Shown: piece after piece, positions 28,330 through 37,700 of the stretch
Numbering within the stretch: position 1 is the first letter of the stretch
How the letters are laid out: each line of letters starts with the position of its first letter
NCBI RefSeq assembly: GCF_015471405.1
Contig: NZ_BLVZ01000003.1
Span: 62,001 to 126,000 of the forward strand
Origin: Pseudomonas cichorii
GTDB lineage: Bacteria > Pseudomonadota > Gammaproteobacteria > Pseudomonadales > Pseudomonadaceae
Direction of reading: 5' to 3'
Length of the DNA: 64,000 nucleotides
Program-made: the position numbers and the translations under genes
The notes under the pieces: generated by a model
What the model saw: the letters and a program-made list of their open reading frames with translations, nothing else
Told to the model about the DNA's origin: nothing
Databases searched by the model: none

Positions 28330-28674
28330 TCAAGACAACACCTGCTGCGCCTGCACTCGCGCAACCGTATTGAAAGCGCTGAACAACAGCGCGCGGGAGT
28401 GGTGTTGGCGGGCCAGTTGAAACAGGTCCGGCTCTATGGCTTGAGCTTTCTCAATCGCTTGCTGGCCCTGATTTACGGAGGACCACAGAAACTGCATGAG
28501 CACTCTGTCGCCCGCCTCACTGACATTGACGTGAGCACTGATGAATCCCGGATAAAAACAGGTAAAACGTTCAGCGCGAGCAATCAATGCCGCCGCCAGA
28601 TCCTGAGCGTGAAGCGGATCTACGATGAATTCCACGAACTGACTGAACAGGGAATCGTGAGTTGAAAGGCTCAT
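28330..28674 (-). CDS. Antibiotic-biosynthesis-monooxygenase (ABM) domain protein
   Basis: A 114-residue ferredoxin-like-fold protein starting at ATG 28674 with GGAG upstream. The pattern FVEFIVDPLHAQDLAAAL, FYPGFISAHVNVSEAGDRVLMQFLWSS fits the ABM/LsrG/YgiN superfamily of small dimeric monooxygenases and stress proteins. It lies just upstream of the MFS gene on the same strand. Activity is unassigned. Confidence 0.75.
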   Translation of the reverse strand: MSLSTHDSLFSQFVEFIVDPLHAQDLAAALIARAERFTCFYPGFISAHVNVSEAGDRVLMQFLWSSVNQGQQAIEKAQAIEPDLFQLARQHHSRALLFSAFNTVARVQAQQVLS

Positions 28675-28892
28675 GAGCGGTCTCCAAAAGGCAGTCTTTG
28701 GGGCCAGGATCACTCAGCAGAAACTCAGATCCCGTGCAGCCTGACGCAGTATCCTGCGCTGAAGGCCTGATCGATTGCCTGATCGGCGCTATTGATTGCT
28801 CGATTCAACGGAGTTTTACTCGCCTGCTCCGAAAAACAACAAAGATTACAAATCATTTCAAAGTGGCAGAGTGCCCAAAACGACGGGACAGC

Positions 28893-28997
28893 TCATCGCT
28901 CCAGCACATGGAAGGTATAGTCAATCAGCACCCGACCAGGCAAATATCCCGCCAGCGCATTGCCCTTCCATTCGGGCGAGACCTGCCATAAGTACAT
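28893..28997 (-). pseudogene. 34-codon ORF overlapping the sugar dehydrogenase stop (TGATG); likely duplicated remnant
   Basis: The start ATG at 28997 overlaps the PQQ-dehydrogenase stop as TGATG, a translational-coupling layout. The encoded segment reads SPEWKGNALAGYLPGRVLID, like the PEWNGSALIGSLSATGLIRV strand of the dehydrogenase upstream. It may be the leftover of a second copy of that gene's 3' region, or a small coupled peptide. It is too short for a firm call. The rest of the gap (28675-28892) holds nothing that I recognise. Confidence 0.35.
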
Positions 28998-30166
28998 CAC
29001 TGATGGTCGGGCCTGAGATTGACCAGCATCCCTCCAGTCCCATCCTCTACCAGCCAGACAGCACCATCAGGCGCCACGGCGACATCGCGGATTCGCTTGC
29101 CGAGGTTCCAGCGGTCCTCTTGCCTGGCAATGCCGCGCGGATCAATGGAAACCCGGATGAGGCCGGTTGCCGACAACGATCCGATCAGCGCAGAGCCGTT
29201 CCACTCAGGGAACAATGGGCCGCTGTAAAAACTCATGCCTGCCGGAGATATGACCGGGGTCCAGAATAGCGCCGGGCCAGCGAACTCGGGACGTCTGTCC
29301 TGATCATGGTCCGGTATTGGCGAGCCGCCGTAGTTGTCGCCGTTCGAGACTACCGGCCAGCCGTAGTTTCTCCCTGCTTGCAGCAGGTTGAGTTCATCAC
29401 CACCCTGGGGCCCCATTTCATGCTGCCAGAGCTTTCCATCAGTTGAAAAAGCCAGTCCGTAAGGGTTTCGATGCCCGCTGGTCCAGATCTGGGCCCTTAC
29501 CCCGCCCCGGCTTGCCATGGGGTTGTCAGCAGGTGTCGTGCCGTCGAGGTCAAGACGAATCACTTTCCCCAATGCAGAGTCCAGGTCCTGGGCCGAGTCG
29601 GGGTGGCGTCTGTCACCTGAGGTCAGAAAAAGGTGCTGGCCGTCAGGAGAGAACGCGATGACCCCGCCCGGCTGACTCCCCATGGCTTTGGGCTCCTGCC
29701 GCCAGATGACCGTCAGATCCTTCAGCGCAGCGCCCTGCTCAGTCTCATCCAGCCGGCCTCGGGCCAATGCGAGTCCGCTGCCTCCCGTTACCGGCTCAAC
29801 AAAACTCAGGTAGATGCTGGAGTCCTGGTCAAACGTGGGTGAAACCGCGACGTCGAGCAACCCGTTTTGTCCGCCGTACTGAACCTGCGGAACACCTTCG
29901 ACCTCCTTTTTTACGCCATCCTGGGTGGTAATAAACAGGCGACCTGCCTTTTCGGTGACCAGAAGCCGGGAATCAGGCAGGAACGCGATTGCCCAGGGCT
30001 CCCTGAATGCGGCAACCGGCGTTACCGAAAACGGGCGGGAAATACTGGGTTGCTGCTGGCCGGCATTCGGGGCACTTTTTGCAAATGATGGCGGTGCAAT
30101 CAGAGCAAGAAATCCGCTGACGAGTATCAGGTGATGACGAGGGCGTTTACTTCCAAAGCTTCTCAT
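28997..30166 (-). CDS. PQQ-dependent aldose sugar dehydrogenase (YliI/Asd type), exported
   Basis: A 389-residue soluble quinoprotein starting at ATG 30166 with GGAG upstream. The Sec signal peptide ends near PPSFAKSA. The glucose/sorbosone dehydrogenase beta-propeller is recognised from PWAIAFLPDSRLLVTEKAG, GGQNGLLDVAVSPTF, SGHRNPYGLAFSTDGKLWQH, and the PQQ-binding E-x-G-P-x-GGDELN segment (HEMGPQGGDELNLL). It oxidises aldoses to lactones in the periplasm, feeding the quinone pool or cytochromes. It is divergent from the two-component genes. A 34-codon ORF is coupled to its stop. Confidence 0.92.
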   Translation of the reverse strand: MRSFGSKRPRHHLILVSGFLALIAPPSFAKSAPNAGQQQPSISRPFSVTPVAAFREPWAIAFLPDSRLLVTEKAGRLFITTQDGVKKEVEGVPQVQYGGQNGLLDVAVSPTFDQDSSIYLSFVEPVTGGSGLALARGRLDETEQGAALKDLTVIWRQEPKAMGSQPGGVIAFSPDGQHLFLTSGDRRHPDSAQDLDSALGKVIRLDLDGTTPADNPMASRGGVRAQIWTSGHRNPYGLAFSTDGKLWQHEMGPQGGDELNLLQAGRNYGWPVVSNGDNYGGSPIPDHDQDRRPEFAGPALFWTPVISPAGMSFYSGPLFPEWNGSALIGSLSATGLIRVSIDPRGIARQEDRWNLGKRIRDVAVAPDGAVWLVEDGTGGMLVNLRPDHQ

Positions 30167-30344
30167 AGAGCTCCATGACTCGCTGACGACGCGATACAAC
30201 TGGGTGAGTATTGAGGCCCGAATTTAAGATTCCGTCGCTGACGGCAAGGTGACAGTTAACTGACGGCAAACCGACAAAGTCATTTTCCGGCAAGGCACAC
30301 ACCCCTGTGCCTGCTGCTGATGTCATGCTGCCAGGCAGCGATTA

Positions 30345-30360
30345 CTGACAAAAATGTCAG
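30345..30360. promoter_or_regulatory. Cop/cus-box-like palindrome upstream of the response regulator
   Basis: The perfect 6-4-6 palindrome CTGACAAAAATGTCAG fits the TGACA-N4-TGTCA form that I recall for CopR/CusR-type metal-response regulators. It sits 108 bp upstream of the response-regulator start, as expected for autoregulation. Confidence 0.6.
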
Positions 30361-30467
30361 GTAGCGGTCAGGCTGTAGACATGCATCCCCTCTACCCTGT
30401 AATGCTGATAATTCCCCTTATTCGAAGCAGCCGACTGCCATGCAAGGCTGCGCACCAGGAGTACAGA

Positions 30468-31172
30468 ATGCGTCTGCTGATGGTTGAGGATGAAGAAAAG
30501 ACATCCTCCTATGTTCATCGCGGTCTGAGCGAGCTGGGCTATACCGTCGACATTGCCAGCAATGGCATCGACGGTCTGCATCTGGCCGTGGAGATCGATT
30601 ACGACGTCATCATTCTCGACATCATGCTGCCAGGCAAAGATGGCTACGGTGTTCTGGAAGGCCTGCGCCAGAAGAAGAAAACACCGGTCATCATGCTGTC
30701 CGCGCGAGGCACTGTAGATGACCGGGTCCGGGGGCTCAGGGAAGGTGCCGATGACTATCTGGGCAAACCCTTTTCATTTGCCGAACTGGTCGCCCGCATC
30801 CAGGCGCTGATACGTCGCAGCAGCGATGCGATAGACCTGACACACATCCATATCGACGATCTGGAAGTGGACCTGCAAGCCCGCAAGGTCATGCGCGGAG
30901 GCATTCGCCTGGACCTTACCGCCAAGGAGTTCGCCCTGCTGAGCCTGCTGGCTCGGCATCAGGGTGAAATTCTCTCCAAGTTGATGATCGCCGAGCAGGT
31001 ATGGGACATGAACTTCGACAGCGACGCCAATGTAGTCGAAGTAGCAATCAAGCGAGTGCGGGCCAAAATCGACGCGCCTTATCCAAACAAGTTGCTGCAT
31101 ACCGTGCGCGGCATGGGCTATGTACTGGAAAAGCGCGAAACCCCAGGCATCAAAAGTAGCGTCACACCATGA
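30468..31172 (+). CDS. OmpR-family response regulator, heavy-metal (CusR/CopR/IrlR) type
   Basis: A 234-residue regulator starting at ATG 30468, 6 nt after CAGGAG. The receiver domain starts MRLLMVEDEEKTSSYVHRGL, with phospho-acceptor Asp 51 (VIILDIMLPGKDG) and the conserved Lys in YLGKPFSF. The winged-helix output domain has DLTAKEFALLSLLARHQGEI and VEVAIKRVRAKID. The sequence style is that of metal-responsive CusR/CopR/IrlR. Its stop overlaps the kinase start. Cop-box-like palindromes precede this gene and the downstream efflux unit. Confidence 0.92.
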   Translation: MRLLMVEDEEKTSSYVHRGLSELGYTVDIASNGIDGLHLAVEIDYDVIILDIMLPGKDGYGVLEGLRQKKKTPVIMLSARGTVDDRVRGLREGADDYLGKPFSFAELVARIQALIRRSSDAIDLTHIHIDDLEVDLQARKVMRGGIRLDLTAKEFALLSLLARHQGEILSKLMIAEQVWDMNFDSDANVVEVAIKRVRAKIDAPYPNKLLHTVRGMGYVLEKRETPGIKSSVTP

Positions 31173-32557
31173 AACTATCGATCTCGAAACGGCTGGCGCT
31201 GCTGTTTGCTCTGGCCATGGCGCTCATCATGTCGGTCAGCGCGGTCCTGCTGCGCAACTCACTGAAAGAATCGCTTCAGGGCCAGATCAGCAATGAACTG
31301 GCTCTGCGCCATTTCATGCTGGACCCCGCTGTCGCCAAGTACGAGAGCCGCGCAGACTGGATTGGCCTGCACAAAAAACTGGACGACCTTACGCCGTCGG
31401 ACAAACGTGTGCGCCACTGGGTCCTGGCCGGTGACACCTATTTCAGCTATGGCGGCCCCATGCCGGACGGCAAGGACTGGTCCAGGCACCCCGATGGTAC
31501 GGCAGTGATGGATATTGCCGACAAGAACCGGATGTTCCTGATGATCAAGACCATTCCGGCCTCGGCGATTCGTCCGGAACTGCGCTTTATCATCGGCCTG
31601 GACTACATGCCCTTCTGCGTTACGCTGGGGGAGTTCACCCACACCCTGATCATGACCTCGGCCTGGGCAATGCTTCTGGCGGCGCTGGTCGGTTACTGGG
31701 TAGCACGGGTGGGTCTGGCACCGGTGCGCAGGCTCAGCCAGCAAGCCAACAATCTGCCTCCCGGCGACTCGAAAAAACGCCTGGACACCACGGCACTGCC
31801 CAATGAACTGCAAGAGCTTGCGACCTCGTTCAATGGTGCATTGAGTCGGCAGGAAGCGGCATGGCAACAACTTGAAGGCTTCAATGCGAACGTGGCCCAC
31901 GAACTGCGCACGCCACTGACCAACCTGATAGGCCAGACCCAGGTCGCACTGGCCCATGATCGTGATATCAATGAGCTTCAGGATCTTCTTCAGTCCAACC
32001 TCGAAGAGCTGGAGCGCATGGGCGGTATCGTGAACGACATGCTGTTTCTTGCAGGTGCCGAGAGCGGCGAGAGAATCACCGAACTGAGTGAGGTTTCCCT
32101 TCAGGAAGAGTCCTCCAAGACAGTGGAATACCTGGAGCCGGTACTGATAGAAAAGAATCTGGTTCTCGCCATTCACGGCGACATGCGGATCCAGGTAGAC
32201 AAGCGCCTTTTTCACCGCTCCCTGGCCAACCTCCTGCAAAACGCAGCACGATACGCCCCGGTCTCCAGCACGCTGACCATCAATCTCGCCCGCAAGGAAA
32301 AGCATGTCGAGATCAGCGTCTCCAACGTGGGCGAGCACATTGACAATACGCATCTGCAGCGCCTGTTCGAGCGTTTCTATCGGGCCGATGCCGCCCGCGC
32401 CCGAAGTGACTCGCATCACGGCCTGGGGCTCTCCATTGTCCGCGCTGTTGCGTCCATGCATGGCGGTATCGTTTTTGCACGAAGTGAAAACGGCCTCAAT
32501 ACTTTCGGCTTCTCGGTAATGATCGACCCGCCTACCTCAAGAATGGCACCTGCCTGA
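31169..32557 (+). CDS. Heavy-metal-type sensor histidine kinase (CusS/IrlS-like)
   Basis: A 462-residue membrane kinase, translationally coupled (ATGA) to the regulator. TM1 is at about 8-30. A periplasmic sensor of about 125 residues follows, then TM2 near 160-182, a HAMP linker, HisKA with phospho-His 244 (NVAHELRTPLTN), and HATPase with N box NLLQNAARYAP and G box HHGLGLSIVRAV. The periplasmic domain has few Met or Cys residues, so copper or silver sensing is not assured. The signal may be another metal or an oxidised compound. Confidence 0.92.
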   Translation: MKLSISKRLALLFALAMALIMSVSAVLLRNSLKESLQGQISNELALRHFMLDPAVAKYESRADWIGLHKKLDDLTPSDKRVRHWVLAGDTYFSYGGPMPDGKDWSRHPDGTAVMDIADKNRMFLMIKTIPASAIRPELRFIIGLDYMPFCVTLGEFTHTLIMTSAWAMLLAALVGYWVARVGLAPVRRLSQQANNLPPGDSKKRLDTTALPNELQELATSFNGALSRQEAAWQQLEGFNANVAHELRTPLTNLIGQTQVALAHDRDINELQDLLQSNLEELERMGGIVNDMLFLAGAESGERITELSEVSLQEESSKTVEYLEPVLIEKNLVLAIHGDMRIQVDKRLFHRSLANLLQNAARYAPVSSTLTINLARKEKHVEISVSNVGEHIDNTHLQRLFERFYRADAARARSDSHHGLGLSIVRAVASMHGGIVFARSENGLNTFGFSVMIDPPTSRMAPA

Positions 32558-32589
32558 CCCGATCCCCCCGGTTTGATCAGACTGGCGTT

Positions 32590-32628
32590 TGACATGTTCC
32601 TGTCAGCCGCCAGTCACTCTGACGTCAG
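32590..32628. promoter_or_regulatory. Cop-box-like palindromes upstream of the pseudo-molybdoenzyme/RND unit
   Basis: TGACA-N6-TGTCA lies at 32590-32605, then the perfect palindrome CTGACGTCAG at 32619-32628. The half-sites match those upstream of the response regulator, although the first site has a 6-bp spacer instead of 4. Confidence 0.45.
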
Positions 32629-32755
32629 TTCCTCCTCTCTAAAGTAACCCCATGATTGCTGCTCTGATGCCTGCGTGAAAGACGCGCTATCAGTGCCAGT
32701 GAAGGGGCTAGCGTCTGGCAGAACCTCTTGCCATCAGCCGGAAGGAGAAACGCAT

Positions 32756-33493
32756 ATGAGCCACCCTGATACCCACGATAGCGTCCTGACCCCATTCAAA
32801 TGGCAACCCGTGCCTGACAGTAATCAGGGCAGGAAAAATTTTCTGCTGTCCGTATTTGCCGAGCAGCGCTCGGTTGCAGAGAGGACAGCTTGCGGCAGTA
32901 TCGATCAGAAAGACTATCTGCTTGCCTTGATCGACAAGGCTTCAAAGCCATCGACCTTCGATGCCGATCGACTTCGCCATGTCATCACTGAAGCGGCGGC
33001 CAAAGGCCACTGGGGCAAGCCTTCACGAAAAGGAAGAGCACAGGGCATCGCCGCACACTACGACTCATCGGCATACCTGGCGGTGGTACTCGATGTAGAG
33101 GTGAGTGATGAGGGTCGCTTGATCATTCATGAAGCTGTGATTGCTGCTGACCTCGGCCCGCTTGAAAGTCCAGGACGCATGCGCTCACAGCTTGAAGGCG
33201 CTTGCCTGATGGGCGTAGCGCTTGTGACGTCATGCGATATCGGCCCGACCACAAGTCACCCATACCCGGTGGATGCCAGTCGCAATAGCTGGCCGCTCGT
33301 GTCCTTGTTACCCAGGCAAATCGCGGTACACCTGATAGATGCCGATCAAGACCTCAATGCCTGCCAGCCTGGCCAGGTGAGTTACGTACCCTTCGTGCGG
33401 GCCTTGTGTAATGCCATCGTCAACGCGATGGGCAGCCGTACTCACCACTTGCCATTCAAAAGCCGTTCGATCGAAAGAAATAGAGGAAGTTGA
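32756..33493 (+). CDS. Orphan C-terminal domain of a molybdenum hydroxylase, catalytic Glu replaced
   Basis: A 245-residue protein starting at ATG 32756 behind AAGGAG. It aligns by eye with the last third of the IorB-like subunit in this window: GIAAHYDSSAYLAVVLDVEV against GVAVHESFSSIVAYVVQASV, RSQLEGACLMGVALV against EAQVQGAAVMGLSMC, and a shared final LPFK. The catalytic GEPG is replaced by CQPG (Gln 204), and the N-terminal Mo-binding portion is missing. It cannot be an active hydroxylase. The strong ribosome site and intact frame argue for an expressed, repurposed protein, perhaps a sensor or scaffold. A decaying gene is the alternative. It lies between the metal-type two-component system and the RND operon. 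Confidence 0.65.
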   Translation: MSHPDTHDSVLTPFKWQPVPDSNQGRKNFLLSVFAEQRSVAERTACGSIDQKDYLLALIDKASKPSTFDADRLRHVITEAAAKGHWGKPSRKGRAQGIAAHYDSSAYLAVVLDVEVSDEGRLIIHEAVIAADLGPLESPGRMRSQLEGACLMGVALVTSCDIGPTTSHPYPVDASRNSWPLVSLLPRQIAVHLIDADQDLNACQPGQVSYVPFVRALCNAIVNAMGSRTHHLPFKSRSIERNRGS

Positions 33494-33575
33494 TACCCCG
33501 TTCGCTATCCGCACGCCGCTACCGCTTTTCCCCTTAATCCCCCTGTCCCATGAATCCCTCAACGGAGCTATATCC

Positions 33576-34754
33576 ATGAGCATTCGAGTTGCGAGAGTAC
33601 CCAGGCTCCTGTTGTTCATCGCCCTTGCTTCAAGTGCAGGTATTGCAGTCTGGTACACCCCGATGCTGTCAGGCTCCAGCACACCGCCGGCAGCGGCGGC
33701 TGCTCCGGTAGCTGTCGCCGTGATGCAGGTAAAAAAGAACACGATACGGACCTGGGACGATTTTTCAGGGCGCCTGGAAGCCGTTGATCGCGTGCTCATA
33801 CGTCCTCAAGTGGCTGGCCAGATCAAGGAAATCCGTTTTCAAGAAGGTCAACTGGTCAAGCAAGGGGATGTTTTGCTGACCATTGACGCCGCGGTCTATG
33901 CCGCCGCAGTTGCACAGGCAGAAGCTCAGGTCGCCTCCGCCAGAGCACGCAAGCTCTACACCTCGGGTGAGGCCGAGCGAGCACGAAAACTGTGGCCTGC
34001 CCGGGCCATTGCCCAGAACATTCTGGAGCAGCGCGAAAACGAGGCGCTGGAGGCTGATGCACAGTTGAAGGCCGCTCAGGCCAACCTGCGGCTGGCGCAG
34101 ATAAACCTCGGCTACACCGAGGTACGAGCACCTATTTCGGGTCGGATCGGACGTCGCGAAGTCACTACGGGGAATCTGGTAGCCGCAGGCCCGGAAGGTC
34201 CTGTGCTGACGACTCTGGTATCGGTAGATCCGATTTACCTGAGCTTTGACGCAGACGAGCAGGCGGTCGTGCGAGCGCTCGATACATTCTCCCAGCGCGA
34301 TCAACTGGCCAATGTTCCCGTGCGCGTCACCGGCCAAGGCTTCCAGGCCACCGAAGGCCGCTTGCAGTTACTCGACAACCAGATCGACCCACAAAGCGGC
34401 ACGGTGCGTATGCGCGCCGTGCTGGCAAATCCAGACGGGCAGCTTGTGCCTGGCCAGTTCGCCCGCTTGCAAATGGGACAGGTGCAAGCCCGTGAGGCCA
34501 TTCTGGTAGAGGAACGATCAATTGGTACGGATCAGGATCGACGTTACGTACTTATCCTTGATGACCAGAACAAGGTCAGTTATCGGCAGATCTCGCTTGG
34601 AGCACGGGTCGATACGCAACGCATCGTGACCTCGGGGCTAGCTGAAGGCGACCGCATCATTGTCGATGGTATGCAACGTGTGCGTCCCGGAGCGCTTGTA
34701 ACGCCTCAACCCGTTATCGATAACGGCTCATCCCTCGCCTCCAACAAGATCTGA
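33576..34754 (+). CDS. RND efflux periplasmic adaptor (MexE/AcrA type)
   Basis: A 392-residue membrane-fusion protein. ATG 33576 has GGAG 8 nt upstream. It is anchored by an uncleaved-looking N-terminal helix (LLLFIALASSAGIAVWY) with no lipobox, unlike the adaptor at 15924. The lipoyl motif RVLIRPQVAGQIKEIRFQEG, the hairpin, and YTEVRAPISGRIGRREVTTG are in order, and the barrel domain follows with LVPGQFARLQM. It is coupled to the pump gene 7 bp downstream. Upstream palindromes suggest control by the nearby two-component system. Confidence 0.92.
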   Translation: MSIRVARVPRLLLFIALASSAGIAVWYTPMLSGSSTPPAAAAAPVAVAVMQVKKNTIRTWDDFSGRLEAVDRVLIRPQVAGQIKEIRFQEGQLVKQGDVLLTIDAAVYAAAVAQAEAQVASARARKLYTSGEAERARKLWPARAIAQNILEQRENEALEADAQLKAAQANLRLAQINLGYTEVRAPISGRIGRREVTTGNLVAAGPEGPVLTTLVSVDPIYLSFDADEQAVVRALDTFSQRDQLANVPVRVTGQGFQATEGRLQLLDNQIDPQSGTVRMRAVLANPDGQLVPGQFARLQMGQVQAREAILVEERSIGTDQDRRYVLILDDQNKVSYRQISLGARVDTQRIVTSGLAEGDRIIVDGMQRVRPGALVTPQPVIDNGSSLASNKI

Positions 34755-34761
34755 AGCCCAG

Positions 34762-37700
34762 ATGAATATTTCAAGGTTTTTCATCGACCGTCCCATCTTC
34801 GCCGCCGTCCTTTCGATATTGGTGGTCGTAGCAGGCCTGGTCGCGATTCCATTGCTACCGGTGTCCGAATACCCGGAAGTTGCCCCGCCGACCGTAGTGG
34901 TCAGTGCCCGGTTTCCGGGTGCGAGCCCGGAAGTCATTGCACAGACAGTGGCCATGCCACTGGAAGAAGCCATCAACGGCGTCGAGAACATGCTCTACAT
35001 GAGCAGCCAGGCGACAACCGATGGCCTGCTGACGCTGACGGTGACCTTCCAGCTGGGAACGGACCCGAATCTGGCTCAGCAACTGGTTCAGAACCGGGTC
35101 CTGCAAGCGGAAACCCGATTGCCCGAAGAGGTCCAGCGGCTCGGCGTAACCACCATAAAAAGCACGCCCGACCTGACGATGGTGGTACACCTGTATTCGC
35201 CGGGTGAACGCTACGACATGGCCTATCTGAACAACTATGCGATCCTCAATGTGCGCGACCGGCTCACCCGTATTCAGGGTGTCGGAAGCATTCAGGTGCG
35301 TGGGGCTGGCGAATATGCGATGCGCATCTGGCTGGACCCTCAGAAGCTGAGTGAACGCGGGCTGGCGCCGATCGATGTCGTGACCGCCATCCGCCAGGAA
35401 AACCTTCAGGCGGCGGCAGGCATCATCGGTGCCAGCCCCAGCCCCAGCGATGTCGTTACACAGATGTCGATCAGTGTTCAGGGGCGTCTCAAGGATACTC
35501 AGGAGTTCGGCAATATCGTGGTGCGCACCAGCCCCACCGGTGCCGTGACTCACCTGCGCGATATCGCCCGGATCGAACTGGGCAGCGCCGAATATGCCGC
35601 CAGGGCACTGATGGATAATCAGCCCGCTGCGGCGCTGTTAGTGACACAGGCTCCCGGCTCCAACACCGTCGAAATCGGTAACGAAGTTCGACGGATCATG
35701 GCCGAACTGAAACAGCAGATGCCTGAGGGCGTGGACTACCGGATTATTTTCGACCCCACACAGTTCGTCACCGCTTCCATCGAGGCTGTAACCACCACAT
35801 TGCTGGAAGCGGTCGCACTGGTGGTGCTCGTGGTGATCCTCTTTCTCCAGACATGGCGTGCCTCCATCATTCCCTTGCTGGCCGTTCCGGTATCGGTGAT
35901 TGGCACCTTTGCCGTGATGCAGGCCTTTGGCTTCTCGATCAACACCCTGACGTTGTTCGGCCTGGTGCTGGCCATTGGCATAGTGGTGGATGATGCAATC
36001 GTCGTCGTGGAAAACGTGGAGCGCAACATTGAGGCAGGCCTGACGCCCAAGGAGGCCAGTTATCAGGCCATGCGTGAAGTCTCGGGGCCGATCATTGCCA
36101 TCGCACTGGTGCTGTGTGCGGTATTCGTGCCCCTGGCTTTCAGTAGTGGGCTCAGCGGCCAGTTCTATCGTCAGTTCGCCCTGACAATCGCCATATCGAC
36201 GGTGATTTCGGCCTTCAATTCCCTGACATTGTCTCCGGCCATGGCCGCCCTGCTGCTCAAGTCCCATGATGCACCCAAGGACTGGCTGACACGGGTCATG
36301 GACCGATTTCTCGGTCGATTCTTCCATGGGTTCAACCGGCTGTTCAGCAGAGGTGCGCAAGGTTATGGCACCAGTGTGCGTACAGCTCTGACACACAAGG
36401 GATCGCTTCTGCTGATCTACATGCTACTTGTGGGCGTCACCGTGCTGCTGTTTCGCACCGTGCCAGCCGGTTTTGTGCCGGCTCAGGACAGGACCTATCT
36501 GCTTGCGGTTATCCAGTTGCCCGATGGCGCAACCCTGGACCGTACAGAGAAAGTCGTGAGGCAAGCCAGCGACATTGCCTTGCGCCACCCGGATGTTCGC
36601 GCATCGCTGGCCTTTCCCGGCATGTCGGTGAACGGCTTCACGAACAGCTCCAATGCGGGCATTGCCTTTATCAACCTCAAGCCCTTCGACGAACGTGTAG
36701 GTGAAGCCCATAGCGCCAGGGCAATTTCTGCTGCGCTGGCCCGCGAGTTTTCGGCAATCAAAGAGGCCCGTATCATTCTTTTCAACCCGCCTCCCGTTCG
36801 TGGTCTCGGAACGACTGGCGGATTCAGGCTTCAGCTTGAGGACCGTGCAGCACTCGGGTATGCCGCGCTTGACGAAGCCTCCAAGCGCTTCATCGCCGCA
36901 GCTTCTCAGGCGCCCGAACTGACCGGCATGTTCTCGAGCTTTCAGGTAAACGTTCCGCAATTGCGGGCGGAGGTGGACCGCGTCAAGGCCAGGCAACTGG
37001 GGGTGCCGGTCAATGAAATCTTCAGCACATTGCAGATATACCTGGGCAGCCTCTACGTAAACGACTTCACTCAATTCGGTCGCACTTACACGGTTCGCGC
37101 CCAAGCCGATGGCGAGTTCCGCGCCCAGGCAGAGGATGTCGGAGCACTGCGGGTACGTTCGCAAAGTGGTGAAATGATTCCTCTGGAAACCTTGCTGTCG
37201 ATCCAGCCCGGCTATGGGCCGGAACGGGCAATGCGCTATAACGGTTACCCCAGTGCCGACGTCAGTGGAGCCGCCGCTGCTGGTTATTCAAGCAGCCAGG
37301 CTCGCGAGGCCGTGGAAAGAGTTGCCGCCCAGACGCTACCGCCAGGCATAGCGTTCGAGTGGACCGACCTCACCTATCAGGAAATTCTTGCGGGCAGCAG
37401 CGGCTGGTGGCTGTTCCCGCTGGCTGTCCTGCTGGTGTTCCTGGTACTGGCCGCGCTTTATGAAAGTCTGGCCTTGCCGATGGCAATTATCCTCATCGTG
37501 CCCATGGCGCTCTTGTCGGCACTCACCGGAGTGTGGCTGACAGAGGGCGACAACAATATCTTCACGCAGATCGGCCTGATGGTTCTGGTAGGGCTTTCAG
37601 CGAAAAATGCCATTCTGATCGTGGAGTTCGCTCGGGAACTGGAATTCAATGGCCGCTCACCGCTCCAGGCCGCCATCGAATCCTGCCGCCTGCGGCTGCG

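Noticed and set aside
28251..28364. Full-length frame of the MFS protein to 28364 as the true N terminus
   Set aside because: The extra 38 residues are Cys/Arg-rich, overlap the ABM gene end and lack a ribosome site. This is not conclusive, since the TTG alternative is also weak.
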